NCBI GenBank assembly: GCA_036741235.1
Contig: DAINSQ010000209.1
Location: 1-7,383 of the forward strand
DNA: 7,383 bases
Origin: JABWBR01 sp036741235
Lineage (GTDB): Bacteria > Bacteroidota > Bacteroidia > Chitinophagales > Saprospiraceae
Direction: 5' to 3'
Shown: positions 1 through 6,228 of the stretch, piece after piece
Layout: every line of letters starts with the position of its first letter
Numbering within the stretch: position 1 is the first letter of the stretch
Notes under the pieces: generated by a model
Told to the model about the DNA's origin: nothing
The model's input: only the letters and a program-made list of their open reading frames with translations
Database searches by the model: none
Program-made: the position numbers and the translations under genes

Positions 1-65
1 GACGGGGGTGGGGCCTCCGCCTGGCGCCCCCCGGGCCTCCGGTGAGTGCAAGGCACCCCCCGCCT
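1..65. repeat. GC-rich intergenic repeat with direct and inverted copies
   Basis: This gene-free stretch is almost pure G+C. GGGCCTCCG occurs twice in direct orientation (11-19 and 33-41), CCGCCT occurs at 17-22 and 60-65, and GGGGGTG (4-10) can pair with CACCCCC (54-60). A T6 run follows on the plus strand at 70-75. It could be a copy of a genome-specific intergenic repeat, or the terminator hairpin of a plus-strand gene left of the window. The window edge prevents a decision. Confidence 0.45.
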
Positions 66-82
66 CAGGTTTTTTGAACTAA

Positions 83-115
83 GATGTGGAAAGATGTTGG
101 ATTTTTGATGGTGGA
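83..115. repeat. Short degenerate direct repeat GATGnTGGA
   Basis: Three near-identical units occur in 33 bases: GATGTGGA (83-90), GATGTTGGA (93-101) and GATGGTGGA (107-115). They lie directly after the stop of the barrel gene on the minus strand. The pattern resembles low-complexity oligonucleotide repeats that litter intergenic DNA of some Bacteroidota (from memory, not checked). No coding role is seen, and the rest of 1-135 holds nothing else recognisable. Confidence 0.4.
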
Positions 116-135
116 TAGTTAATCAAACATCAAGA

Positions 136-789
136 TCAAAACCCGGCAATAAAAATGCCCAGTTTCAATCGCACATTGGGTTCTATCTGCTCGCTATCGC
201 CGCCGGCGCCGTAGTGCCAAATCAGCGAGCCGTTGGTATTAAAAGAGGCGTCGGGGGGGATGTCGCCGAAGCGGATAACCCGCTGTGCGTAGCCCAGTCC
301 GGCGTCAAACTCGAAAATAAAGCGTTTGCCGAAGGAGAGGCTGCCACCGTAGGCAGCTATTAGGGCCCGCCTGCGCTCGGTGCGCCGGTAGTCGAGGCGT
401 TGCACAAACGCACAGTCGAAACGGCAGAAATCGCCTTCGATATACGCATCGGTGTCATGCCAGAGGCCGTATAGCTGAAAATAATGGACATACCGCCTGC
501 TTGCCGGCGCGCTGAGGTAATACCTCGGCCCAAATTGAACGCGGTTGCCGTCGACATCCGACAATACAGGGTTGTCGGCATAGCCGAGGTTGACCATCCG
601 GCCCAGGTTGAGCTCGGCATACCAGTTGCCGGCTATACGCCGCTCTACGGCTATGTCGATGGCCGGCGTATAGGGATGCAGGGCTACCAACGGCGATAAC
701 TTGAAGATCCAGCCCGGCGAGGATGACTCCTGGGCGTTTAATACAAAGGGCGCCAGCCAGATACTCAGCAGAAATAGCGGTTTTTTCAT
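136..789 (-). CDS. Predicted outer-membrane beta-barrel protein
   Basis: This is a 217-residue exported protein with a clear Sec signal peptide: MKK, a hydrophobic core, and a probable cut after Ala19 or Gln20 (LNAQ). The mature part alternates polar and aromatic or aliphatic residues in strand-like blocks, for example around residues 27-37, 43-51, 55-64, 83-92, 99-109, 143-152, 155-173 and 203-217. It ends in Phe, as many outer-membrane barrels do. This suggests a small barrel of about eight strands, like those annotated as DUF3575 or 'outer membrane beta-barrel'. A Cys pair (122 and 126, CRFDC) lies in a predicted external loop and could form a disulfide. The start ATG overlaps the stop of the upstream lipoprotein gene (ATGA, 786-789), so translation is probably coupled. 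The family assignment rests on pattern only, and the function is unknown. Confidence 0.75.
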   Translation of the reverse strand: MKKPLFLLSIWLAPFVLNAQESSSPGWIFKLSPLVALHPYTPAIDIAVERRIAGNWYAELNLGRMVNLGYADNPVLSDVDGNRVQFGPRYYLSAPASRRYVHYFQLYGLWHDTDAYIEGDFCRFDCAFVQRLDYRRTERRRALIAAYGGSLSFGKRFIFEFDAGLGYAQRVIRFGDIPPDASFNTNGSLIWHYGAGGDSEQIEPNVRLKLGIFIAGF

Positions 790-1559
790 ACGCCAAAAGG
801 CAATTGAGATACAAAAACAAGGGTACCCGGCTGGCTATAATCGTATTGATACACGCTGTCGGGGCCGATGACCAGCAGCAGGCCGCCCAGCGCAATGGCG
901 TCGCGCGCGTTGATGTTGTTGATGTGCTGTACCAATTGGATATTTTGCGGGTCGGTAACATCGTACATTTTAAGTCCAAACTGACCGTCGCACACAAACA
1001 GCCAGTTGTCGTCGAGACCCATACCCCAGGGTTCTTCGAGGTCGTATTCGGCAATAATCTGGGGGTTTTGGATGTTGGCCAGGGAGATGATCTCCAGGCG
1101 GTCGTCGGCGAAGTTGCCGGTGGCGGCATTGCAGCCGTTGGCGCGCAGGGTTACGTAGGCATACTCGCTGTTGGCTACTACGGGGTCGCAACTGCGCACG
1201 TGGGTGTAGGTAGACACGTACGTAGGCTCGCCGTTGTCTTCGGCTATGCGATAAATGATCATGCCCCATTGCGTGCCCAAAAACAGCCAGTCTTCCAACG
1301 GGAAGATGGTTTCAACACCCGCATCCAGCCTGATTTCTTTTTTAAATACGGGCGTGGCCGGCGCGCTGATGTCGTAATAACGCAGGGAAGTAAAATCGAC
1401 GGTGTACAAATAGTTGCCTTTGATGGCAAAACGGGCGAGCGAGCCGGCTACTCCCGTGCCGTTGTCGGCGCTAATATCGGCGCTGTCTTCGGCGCACCGC
1501 ACCGAAAAAAAGGCCAGCAGCAACAACAAACTATATCGAAACAAGGAGGAACGTGTCAT
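786..1559 (-). CDS. LVIVD-repeat beta-propeller lipoprotein (five-blade, C-terminal-half type)
   Basis: This 257-residue protein begins with a lipoprotein-like leader: a basic n-region, LLLLLAFF, then Cys22. The residue before the Cys is Arg, which is atypical for a lipobox, so lipidation is likely but not certain. After a short acidic, flexible linker (23-36), about five LVIVD-type propeller blades can be read, near residues 41-79, 80-120, 121-175, 176-215 and 216-257. Repeated elements include 'YLYTVD...LRYYDIS', 'LFVCDGQFGLKMYDVTDPQN' and 'VYQYDYS'. The segments GSLARFAIKGNYLYTVD, GVETIFP and SCDPVV are what I recall from the C-terminal half of longer (about 430-aa) Bacteroidota LVIVD proteins. 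It lies 12 nt after the two-blade gene, in the same frame, and overlaps the barrel gene by 4 nt. It is probably an envelope-anchored binding scaffold. No catalytic motif is seen, and the ligand is unknown. Confidence 0.8.
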   Translation of the reverse strand: MTRSSLFRYSLLLLLAFFSVRCAEDSADISADNGTGVAGSLARFAIKGNYLYTVDFTSLRYYDISAPATPVFKKEIRLDAGVETIFPLEDWLFLGTQWGMIIYRIAEDNGEPTYVSTYTHVRSCDPVVANSEYAYVTLRANGCNAATGNFADDRLEIISLANIQNPQIIAEYDLEEPWGMGLDDNWLFVCDGQFGLKMYDVTDPQNIQLVQHINNINARDAIALGGLLLVIGPDSVYQYDYSQPGTLVFVSQLPFGV

Positions 1560-1571
1560 GATGAATTGGAT

Positions 1572-2108
1572 TTATCGCCAGCATTGGGGTTTTTGCAATA
1601 GTTTTTCTTCCCAGCCCACTACAATACCGCGCGAGGGGTCGACGCATTCAAAAAAGCCGAAATAATTGGGCGGGGCGGTACCGGCATTTTCCATGTTGGG
1701 CAGGGCGTTGGGAATTCTCGACAATACAACAGCGGTGTCGAGCCGCCCCAGGTCGATGGCCAGCATATCGGCACGGTTATTGGCATACAGGATATTGCCT
1801 TTTATAGCAATGTCGGTATTGCCGGCAATTTGCAGGAATTTGATGCGCTGCGGCTGCGCCGGATTGGAGTTGTCGATGATGTGGACGCCTTGCCCGCCTT
1901 CACCGGCAAAAATCAGACCGTCTTTGTAGTATATTTTGCCCAGCGAGCGAATAGCCCTGGGTTCGGTAAAACGGACCTCTTTCCAGTCGCCTGTGCTGTA
2001 TACTGGCGCCAACCCCATTACTTCGTCGGGAATTTCCTGCTTGGGTGGAAAACAACCGCCGGCAGAAAGCACAATGGCAAATAATAGCAGCGGATATAAG
2101 CATTTCAT
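1572..2108 (-). CDS. LVIVD-repeat lipoprotein (two-blade, N-terminal-half type)
   Basis: This is a 178-residue lipoprotein with a good signal peptide II: MKC, a hydrophobic core, then SAGGC with the lipidated Cys at 19. Residues 48-94 and 95-134 form two LVIVD-type propeller blades (GKIYYKDGLIFAGEGGQGVHIIDNS; IAGNTDIAIKGNILYANN then ADMLAIDL). A tail follows that contains 'FFECVDPSRGIVVGWEE' and ends KPQCWR. Two blades alone cannot close a propeller. The next gene supplies about five more, giving seven in total. The two genes share a reading frame and are separated only by TAA and four codons, so they look like one family member divided in two. It is first in a compact three-gene unit, with 149 nt of non-coding sequence upstream that should hold the promoter. 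A clear consensus promoter was not found there. Confidence 0.8.
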   Translation of the reverse strand: MKCLYPLLLFAIVLSAGGCFPPKQEIPDEVMGLAPVYSTGDWKEVRFTEPRAIRSLGKIYYKDGLIFAGEGGQGVHIIDNSNPAQPQRIKFLQIAGNTDIAIKGNILYANNRADMLAIDLGRLDTAVVLSRIPNALPNMENAGTAPPNYFGFFECVDPSRGIVVGWEEKLLQKPQCWR

Positions 2109-2204
2109 CCGTAATGTTTTTATTATAAACGTTTACTTTCGCCCAATGCTGCTATTGGTGAGAAAAATCAATGAGGATGAATAATTTGCATTCTATTCTA
2201 TATT

Positions 2205-2228
2205 AAAAAAAATGGCCACAGCCGCTAA
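2205..2228 (-). terminator. Weak candidate terminator after the beta-helix gene
   Basis: On the minus strand, about 30 nt after the TAA of the beta-helix gene, a short GC-rich stretch (GCGGCTGTGGCC) is followed by eight T (2212 down to 2205). The best stem is only about three GC pairs (GGC/GCC), so the hairpin is poor. The U-tract and its position between two minus-strand genes are the main support. Confidence 0.25.
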
Positions 2229-2257
2229 TCGCATTAATACAACTGTTTATCCTCCGG

Positions 2258-3769
2258 TTAGCGTGCAACTACAAATTTGCGCGAAATCCACCCGCTACCG
2301 GCGTTTAATTGCAACACATAAATTCCGGGGTTTAATCGTGCGGATTGAAGAACATGCGCTCCCCCGGGGAGTTTTTCGCCATTGAATAATCGCTGTACCT
2401 GCCGCCCCTGCGCATCAACTATCGTTAAATAAACGCCATCGGCCTGGGGCAGCTCAAATTGAATGTACGCTATTTCGCGGGTGGGATTTGGCGCAATGCT
2501 CAACACGTAATCGATGTTGCCCTGCATCTCAATTCCCGACACGGGGTTGGCCTCGGCAGCGCCGATAGCAGGCGGATCGGCGTAGCCCTGGCCGTAAAAA
2601 TCGAGGGCGGTACCGGCGGGGCCCAGTCCTGCACCTGCGGCGGGACTACCCGGCGGGATGTGAAAATCGTCCATGCCGGGGTCTTCCAACAGGGGGTCTT
2701 GATTGAGTACCATAGCCGGATCGGGCGTGGGAATATCGGGGCCGCTCCAGTTGGGCAGGGCGCTATTGAACCACAGATTATTCGAAAAGCTGAATGTCTC
2801 GGGGCGCGTATTGGGGCCGATATTGGTTTCGGTACCCAAATTGTGGTCGAGGTACACGATATTATTGTGAAAAGTATTGTCGCCGCATTCCAGGAAGCGG
2901 TCGGGGTCTACGGTTTCCTGGAGGATGCGGATTACCCAGTTTTCCGGGTTGTAGATGGTATTGTTTTCCACGCGCACATTGACGGCGCCCACGTAGGCCA
3001 CGGCCGCCCAGGAGCCGATGATGATATTGCCGTACACGCGTATATCGGCTGCTTCGAAGTGGGCGGTATCGGGTCGAAAAAAGGCCAGTCCGGTGCTGCC
3101 GCCGATGTTAAGCGTGCGCTGGCCGCCGTCGCGAAAAAAGCTGCGTTCGATCTGAATATCCTCGCAGCCGCCTTTGGCTTGTATAGCATTTGAGCCCAGG
3201 TTTTCAAAATAACAATCCTGTATGAGACCGTGGTGGCACCCCACCATGTCGATGCCGCTGCCGCCGGCGGCGACGTTTTGGATGGTACAGCGCACAATCT
3301 GAAAATGGTCGAGTCCGGATAATTTGAGCAGGTCGTTATTGCCCGCGGCGGCCATATCGCGAAAGGTGCAATTTTCAAAAACGACATGGTGGGCGGGGCT
3401 GTCGTACGTGCCGCCGTCGTCAAGATTAAATCCGTTGCCGGTTTGCCCTTGAAAGATGAGTCCGCTGATATGCAGGTAGGTCGGGTCGCTCAACTGTATG
3501 GCGTTGTTGCCGCCTTGAAACACCACCATTTCCCCCGGCGCATTGCGGATGCTGATCCAGGCGCCGGGCTGGCCTTGCAGGTTGCCGAAAAACAGTCCGC
3601 CCGGGTACATGCCGGTATGGATTAATATGGTATCGCCGGGTTCGACGGCGTTTACGGCGGCATTCTGGTTAGGGTAAGTCTGGCCGGGACCTACGTGGAG
3701 GGTGTTTTGGGCGGTTAATGCCAGGCCGGTTAATGCAAAGTAAATCCAGAGCAGTTGTTTTAGGCGCAT
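2258..3769 (-). CDS. Secreted right-handed beta-helix protein with T9SS sorting domain
   Basis: This protein has 503 residues from the ATG at 3769. A longer reading from TTG at 3775 adds only two residues and is less likely. A signal peptide (about 1-21, ending LALTAQ) is followed by 'GPGQTYPNQNAAVNAVEPGDTILIHTG' elements, the usual entry of parallel beta-helix proteins. Coils then run to about residue 335, with repeating motifs such as 'HHVVFENCTFRD', 'FQIVRCTIQNV', 'GLIQDCYFENLGSNAIQ', 'IQIERSFFRD' and 'VRVENNTIYN'. A linker ending in IGAAE leads to a type A sorting domain at about 423-503 (SIAPNPT, then VDAQGRQVQRL, then LNPGIYVLQL, then KFVVAR). It should cross the outer membrane by the type IX system and stay on the surface or be released. 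The fold resembles polysaccharide lyases and NosD-like proteins, but I cannot identify catalytic residues, so the substrate and activity are unassigned. The upstream neighbours are a 30-codon ORF and GH127. Confidence 0.85.
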   Translation of the reverse strand: MRLKQLLWIYFALTGLALTAQNTLHVGPGQTYPNQNAAVNAVEPGDTILIHTGMYPGGLFFGNLQGQPGAWISIRNAPGEMVVFQGGNNAIQLSDPTYLHISGLIFQGQTGNGFNLDDGGTYDSPAHHVVFENCTFRDMAAAGNNDLLKLSGLDHFQIVRCTIQNVAAGGSGIDMVGCHHGLIQDCYFENLGSNAIQAKGGCEDIQIERSFFRDGGQRTLNIGGSTGLAFFRPDTAHFEAADIRVYGNIIIGSWAAVAYVGAVNVRVENNTIYNPENWVIRILQETVDPDRFLECGDNTFHNNIVYLDHNLGTETNIGPNTRPETFSFSNNLWFNSALPNWSGPDIPTPDPAMVLNQDPLLEDPGMDDFHIPPGSPAAGAGLGPAGTALDFYGQGYADPPAIGAAEANPVSGIEMQGNIDYVLSIAPNPTREIAYIQFELPQADGVYLTIVDAQGRQVQRLFNGEKLPGGAHVLQSARLNPGIYVLQLNAGSGWISRKFVVAR

Positions 3770-3818
3770 AATCAACAGGGTTGAAAGTGGTATTGCTTAT
3801 TGATTTTCTTCATTGAGA

Positions 3819-3911
3819 TCAAAACTCCATTCCTAACATTTCAAACTCGGCCAATATCTCTAACGAATCTCCGCCTACGAGTTCAGATTCTATTGTCAAT
3901 TGTTCTTCCAT
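3819..3911 (-). CDS. Possible 30-aa acidic small protein, unrecognised
   Basis: A 30-codon ORF starts with ATG at 3911 and stops with TGA at 3819, in the 239-nt gap between GH127 and the beta-helix gene. The peptide has eight Glu and one Asp, and no Lys, Arg or His (net about -9). Aliphatic and aromatic residues are spaced in a way that fits an amphipathic helix, and it ends in EFEMLGMEF. A Gly-Gly pair sits at residues 13-14. A near-consensus Bacteroidota promoter lies about 45 nt upstream. The frame stays open for 13 codons upstream of the ATG but offers no ATG, GTG or TTG. The local sequence is more AT-rich than the flanking genes. It may be a real small protein, a regulatory leader peptide for the beta-helix gene, or a chance ORF. 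No homologue is known to me. Confidence 0.35.
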   Translation of the reverse strand: MEEQLTIESELVGGDSLEILAEFEMLGMEF

Positions 3912-3955
3912 AAGAAGCTCTTTTTGATGTTGATTGTAATATTCAATGATTTATT

Positions 3956-3984
3956 CAAAATAATGGTTCCCACCTGTAGAGCAA
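3956..3984 (-). promoter_or_regulatory. Candidate Bacteroidota sigma-ABfr-type promoter
   Basis: On the minus strand, TTG (3984-3982) is followed after 18 nt by TTATTTTG (3963-3956). The phylum consensus is TTTG/TTG, then about 17-23 nt, then TAnnTTTG, so the -7 box has one mismatch. It sits between the GH127 stop (4009) and the small acidic ORF (ATG at 3911), and so could drive the small ORF and the beta-helix gene separately from GH127. The motif is short and chance matches are common. Confidence 0.3.
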
Positions 3985-4008
3985 TTTTTCATTTACCATA
4001 AAAATAAA

Positions 4009-6114
4009 TCAATCCCCCCACACCCGCGCCCGCACTGCTGCGCGCGGCATCCAAACCTGCATGCGGGCGGGGCCGCGGTTATTCCAGGCGTAATAGGGAA
4101 TGGCGGTGACCTGCCGTCGCCAGGTAGCGACCGACTGTCCGTCGGGGCTGGGCAATATCACGGATGCATCGCCGATGAGGGTCATAACGCCGCCCAGCAG
4201 GTCTTCGCGCCAGGCGTTGCTAAATGGTATGTGATCGGGCACAATGATATTGAATGCATCGCCGTCGTTGTCGGGGCCTTCGAAGCAATACACCAGGGGG
4301 CCGCGCTGCAAGGCCGTGCGGTTGGCGCATGCCGCCAGGTTATCGGCAGCAACGACGCGCCGCACGGACATGGGCAAGGATAGCGATACGACATCGCCGG
4401 AGCGCCAGTTGCGCTGAATGACGGCATAACCTTTTTCCTGACGCCATTCGACGGGTTTTCCGTTGACGAGCAACTGCACAGGGGAGCTCATCACGTCCAT
4501 AAACCGGTACAAACCTCCCGGCGAGGCTTCATTGCCGGTCCAGCCGGGCAATCGAAGGTGCAGGGCAAAGGCCATTTTTTTCTCGGGTTTGACGGTGAGG
4601 CTGACGGCGCCGTCCCAGGGGTAGTTGGTTTGCTGCACAATGCCCACTTTGCCCTGGGCCAGTTGTACGTTGGCGCTGTTGCCGGCATAGAGGTTGACCC
4701 AAACTGCCCGGTCGTTGTGGGCGTAGCAGTAGTTGCCCAGCGAGGCGATCAGCCGTGCAATGTTGGAGGGGCAGCAGGCCGTGCCGAACCACTCGCGGCG
4801 CGCATGGCGGCCATCCGACTCCAGGGGATTGCCGTAGAAAAACCGGTCGCCCGACAGCGACAGTCCGTCGAGGGCGCCGTTGTAAAGGCTGCGTTCCAGC
4901 ACGTCGAAATAGCGGCTTTCGCCGGTCATGAGAAACAAGCGCTGGTTCCAGAAAACCATGCCTACCGAAGCGCAGGTTTCGCAATAGGCGCTTTCGGTGG
5001 GCAGGTCGTAGTCGGTGGTGAAACCTTCGTTTTGCCCCGACGAACCGATGCCGCCGGTGACGTACATATTGCGGCCCACCACGTCTTCCCACACGCGCTG
5101 CAGGGCAGCTTCGTAACCGGCGCCGGGGATTTCGGCGGCCACGTCGGCCATGCCGGTGTACATGTACATGGCGCGCACGGCGTGACCGGTTATGTCGGTG
5201 ATGTCTTTGACGGGCACGTTATCCTGGCAATAATTGACGCCGCCCCAGGTTTTGTTATCCCAGGTGTAGCCCTTGCCGAGTCCTTTACCGCGTTGTTCGA
5301 GCAGCCAATTGGCCAGCCTGAGGTAGTGCTGATCGGCGGTGGTATGATAGAGTTTGACCAAAGCCAGTTCGATTTCCTGGTGGCCGGGCACCCAACCTTT
5401 TTTGCCGGGGCCGAATGTCGCATCGAGGTGGTCGGCATAGCGGATCGCCACGTCGAGCAGCTTGCGCTTGCCGGTGGCGTCGTAGTAGGCCACAGCGGCT
5501 TCGATGAGGTGGCCGGCGCAATACATCTCGTGCATACTCATGTCGGTCCAGCGTTTGTCGAGGCCGGTGACGGTGTAATAAGTATTCAGGTAGCCGTCGG
5601 GTTGCTGGGCGGCGGCGATTTTGTCGATCCACTCGTCCGCTTTTTGCTCAATAGCGGGGTTAGGCTGCACTTTGAGGGTATAGGCCATCGCTTCGAGGGC
5701 TTTGTATACGTCGGAGTCGTCGTAGAAGATACCCTCGTGGGGGCCGTCGAGTTGGCCGGCGGCCCGGTCGAAATTGCGGATGCGGCCGGTTTTTTCTTCG
5801 GTATATGTGATACAGACCGGTACGGTGACGGCGGCGACCTTGTCCATACGTGGCTTCCAGAAGGCGTCGTCGAAGCGTACCGCCGCAAAGTTGACGGGTT
5901 TGATGGCGAGTTTTTCCTGCTGGGCCCAGGCTGGGAAGGCAAGGAATAAGGCCAGGACGGCCTGGAGGAGAGGGTGGGAGGGTGAGAGGGTGGGAGGGTG
6001 CGACTTTATGCGACTTTGCCATCTCTGCCTGTCGTTGAGCGGAGTCGAACCGAGACTTGGCGACATTGCGAATTTGCGAGTATGTGCTGCTTCGCTAATT
6101 TGATTCTTTTTCAT
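4009..6114 (-). CDS. Exported GH127 family beta-L-arabinofuranosidase (DUF1680)
   Basis: This is a 701-residue enzyme from the MKKN start at 6114. ATGs at 6171, 6165 and 6066 are also in frame; 6114 is preferred because it gives a normal MKK beginning. The catalytic region aligns by eye over its whole length with Bifidobacterium HypBA1, which removes beta-L-arabinofuranose from hydroxyproline-linked arabinan by a cysteine nucleophile held by zinc. The key residues are present: Glu379 and Cys381 (in CETC), and Cys447 and Cys448 (in TACCPSN), matching HypBA1 Glu338, Cys340, Cys417 and Cys418. Glu363 (QNEGF) matches the proposed acid/base Glu322. HEMYCAGHLIEAA, GHQEIELALVKLY and ITGHAVRAMYMYTG are family blocks. 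The signal peptide core is residues 49-64 (cut near AWA/QQ), so it acts in the periplasm or on the envelope. Residues about 12-49 are encoded by repeat DNA, giving an abnormally long n-region. GH146 is a related alternative family. Confidence 0.9.
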   Translation of the reverse strand: MKKNQISEAAHTRKFAMSPSLGSTPLNDRQRWQSRIKSHPPTLSPSHPLLQAVLALFLAFPAWAQQEKLAIKPVNFAAVRFDDAFWKPRMDKVAAVTVPVCITYTEEKTGRIRNFDRAAGQLDGPHEGIFYDDSDVYKALEAMAYTLKVQPNPAIEQKADEWIDKIAAAQQPDGYLNTYYTVTGLDKRWTDMSMHEMYCAGHLIEAAVAYYDATGKRKLLDVAIRYADHLDATFGPGKKGWVPGHQEIELALVKLYHTTADQHYLRLANWLLEQRGKGLGKGYTWDNKTWGGVNYCQDNVPVKDITDITGHAVRAMYMYTGMADVAAEIPGAGYEAALQRVWEDVVGRNMYVTGGIGSSGQNEGFTTDYDLPTESAYCETCASVGMVFWNQRLFLMTGESRYFDVLERSLYNGALDGLSLSGDRFFYGNPLESDGRHARREWFGTACCPSNIARLIASLGNYCYAHNDRAVWVNLYAGNSANVQLAQGKVGIVQQTNYPWDGAVSLTVKPEKKMAFALHLRLPGWTGNEASPGGLYRFMDVMSSPVQLLVNGKPVEWRQEKGYAVIQRNWRSGDVVSLSLPMSVRRVVAADNLAACANRTALQRGPLVYCFEGPDNDGDAFNIIVPDHIPFSNAWREDLLGGVMTLIGDASVILPSPDGQSVATWRRQVTAIPYYAWNNRGPARMQVWMPRAAVRARVWGD
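5970..6000 (+). repeat. Tandem 15-bp G-rich repeat with G-quadruplex potential
   Basis: Two perfect copies of GAGGGTGGGAGGGTG (5970-5984 and 5986-6000) are separated by one A. Together they hold six G3 runs with loops of 1, 1, 5, 1 and 1 nt, a strong quadruplex motif. The G-rich strand is the template of the GH127 gene, so the mRNA is C-rich at this point. In the protein it encodes the Ser/His/Pro-rich stretch just before the signal peptide core. Confidence 0.7.
6001..6080. repeat. Composite of short intergenic-type repeats inside GH127 leader
   Basis: Next to the G-rich repeat lie CGACTTT twice (6001-6007 and 6011-6017), the element GTTGAGCGGAGTCGAAC (6034-6050), and a GCGA-type run (CGACATTGCGAATTTGCGAG, 6061-6080). 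The middle element resembles a short repeat I recall as frequent between genes in Bacteroidota and some other phyla. The whole block stays in frame with GH127, which suggests intergenic repeat DNA captured by, or inserted into, the 5' coding end. Confidence 0.5.
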
Positions 6115-6197
6115 ACTTCTGTATTGACATTTGTCAGTTATTCTTCTGATGAATATCATATGCAAAGCCATTTTTCAGATCGTATTTTCACGGTTCA

Positions 6198-6228
6198 CCA
6201 AAATACGCCCTATTATGTTTCTCGTCAA
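6198..6228 (-). promoter_or_regulatory. Weak candidate promoter for GH127
   Basis: On the minus strand, TTG (6228-6226) is followed after 20 nt by TATTTTGG (6205-6198), one mismatch from TAnnTTTG. It lies upstream of every possible GH127 start and overlaps the beginning of the divergent plus-strand small ORF. If used, the transcript would begin near 6190, about 75 nt before the preferred start. A match this short is easily due to chance. Confidence 0.25.

Noticed and set aside
84..122. 12-residue plus-strand ORF beginning ATGTGG
   Set aside because: It falls entirely within the GATGnTGGA repeat, and its length is expected by chance.
1560..1574. Sequencing indel as the cause of the split propeller
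   Set aside because: Both ORFs are in the same frame, so an indel is not needed to explain the break. The second ORF also has its own leader peptide, which argues for two genuine genes.
1543..1665. Plus-strand AAGGAGGA followed by ATGATG at 1558-1563 and a 35-codon frame
   Set aside because: It looks like a perfect Shine-Dalgarno and start, but it is antisense across the junction of the two lipoprotein genes. The motif is explained by the codons for the second protein's N-terminus, and Bacteroidota rarely rely on Shine-Dalgarno sequences.
2122..2127. TATAAT on the minus strand upstream of the 178-aa lipoprotein
   Set aside because: It is only 13 nt from the ATG, has no well-spaced -35 partner, and is not the TAnnTTTG box used by the Bacteroidota housekeeping sigma factor.
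3819..3911. Double-glycine leader of a RiPP or bacteriocin precursor
   Set aside because: Gly-Gly is present, but position -7 is Glu rather than Leu, the usual Leu/Ser at -12/-11 is missing, and no peptidase-ABC transporter or modifying enzyme is nearby.
3984..4005. ATTTTT/AAAAAT inverted repeat after the GH127 stop, as a terminator
   Set aside because: The stem is six A-T pairs only, in AT-rich DNA, and is too weak to count as a terminator.
4558..5949. Long plus-strand open frame opposite GH127 (463 codons)
   Set aside because: It is antisense to a clearly recognisable GH127 enzyme in GC-rich DNA, where stop codons are rare. Its translation is Val/Gly/His-rich with no domain sense. The same applies to open frames at 723-1601 and 2459-3193.
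5970..6000. CRISPR-like repeat
   Set aside because: There are only two 15-bp copies separated by a single base, with no spacers and no cas genes. It is a simple tandem repeat.
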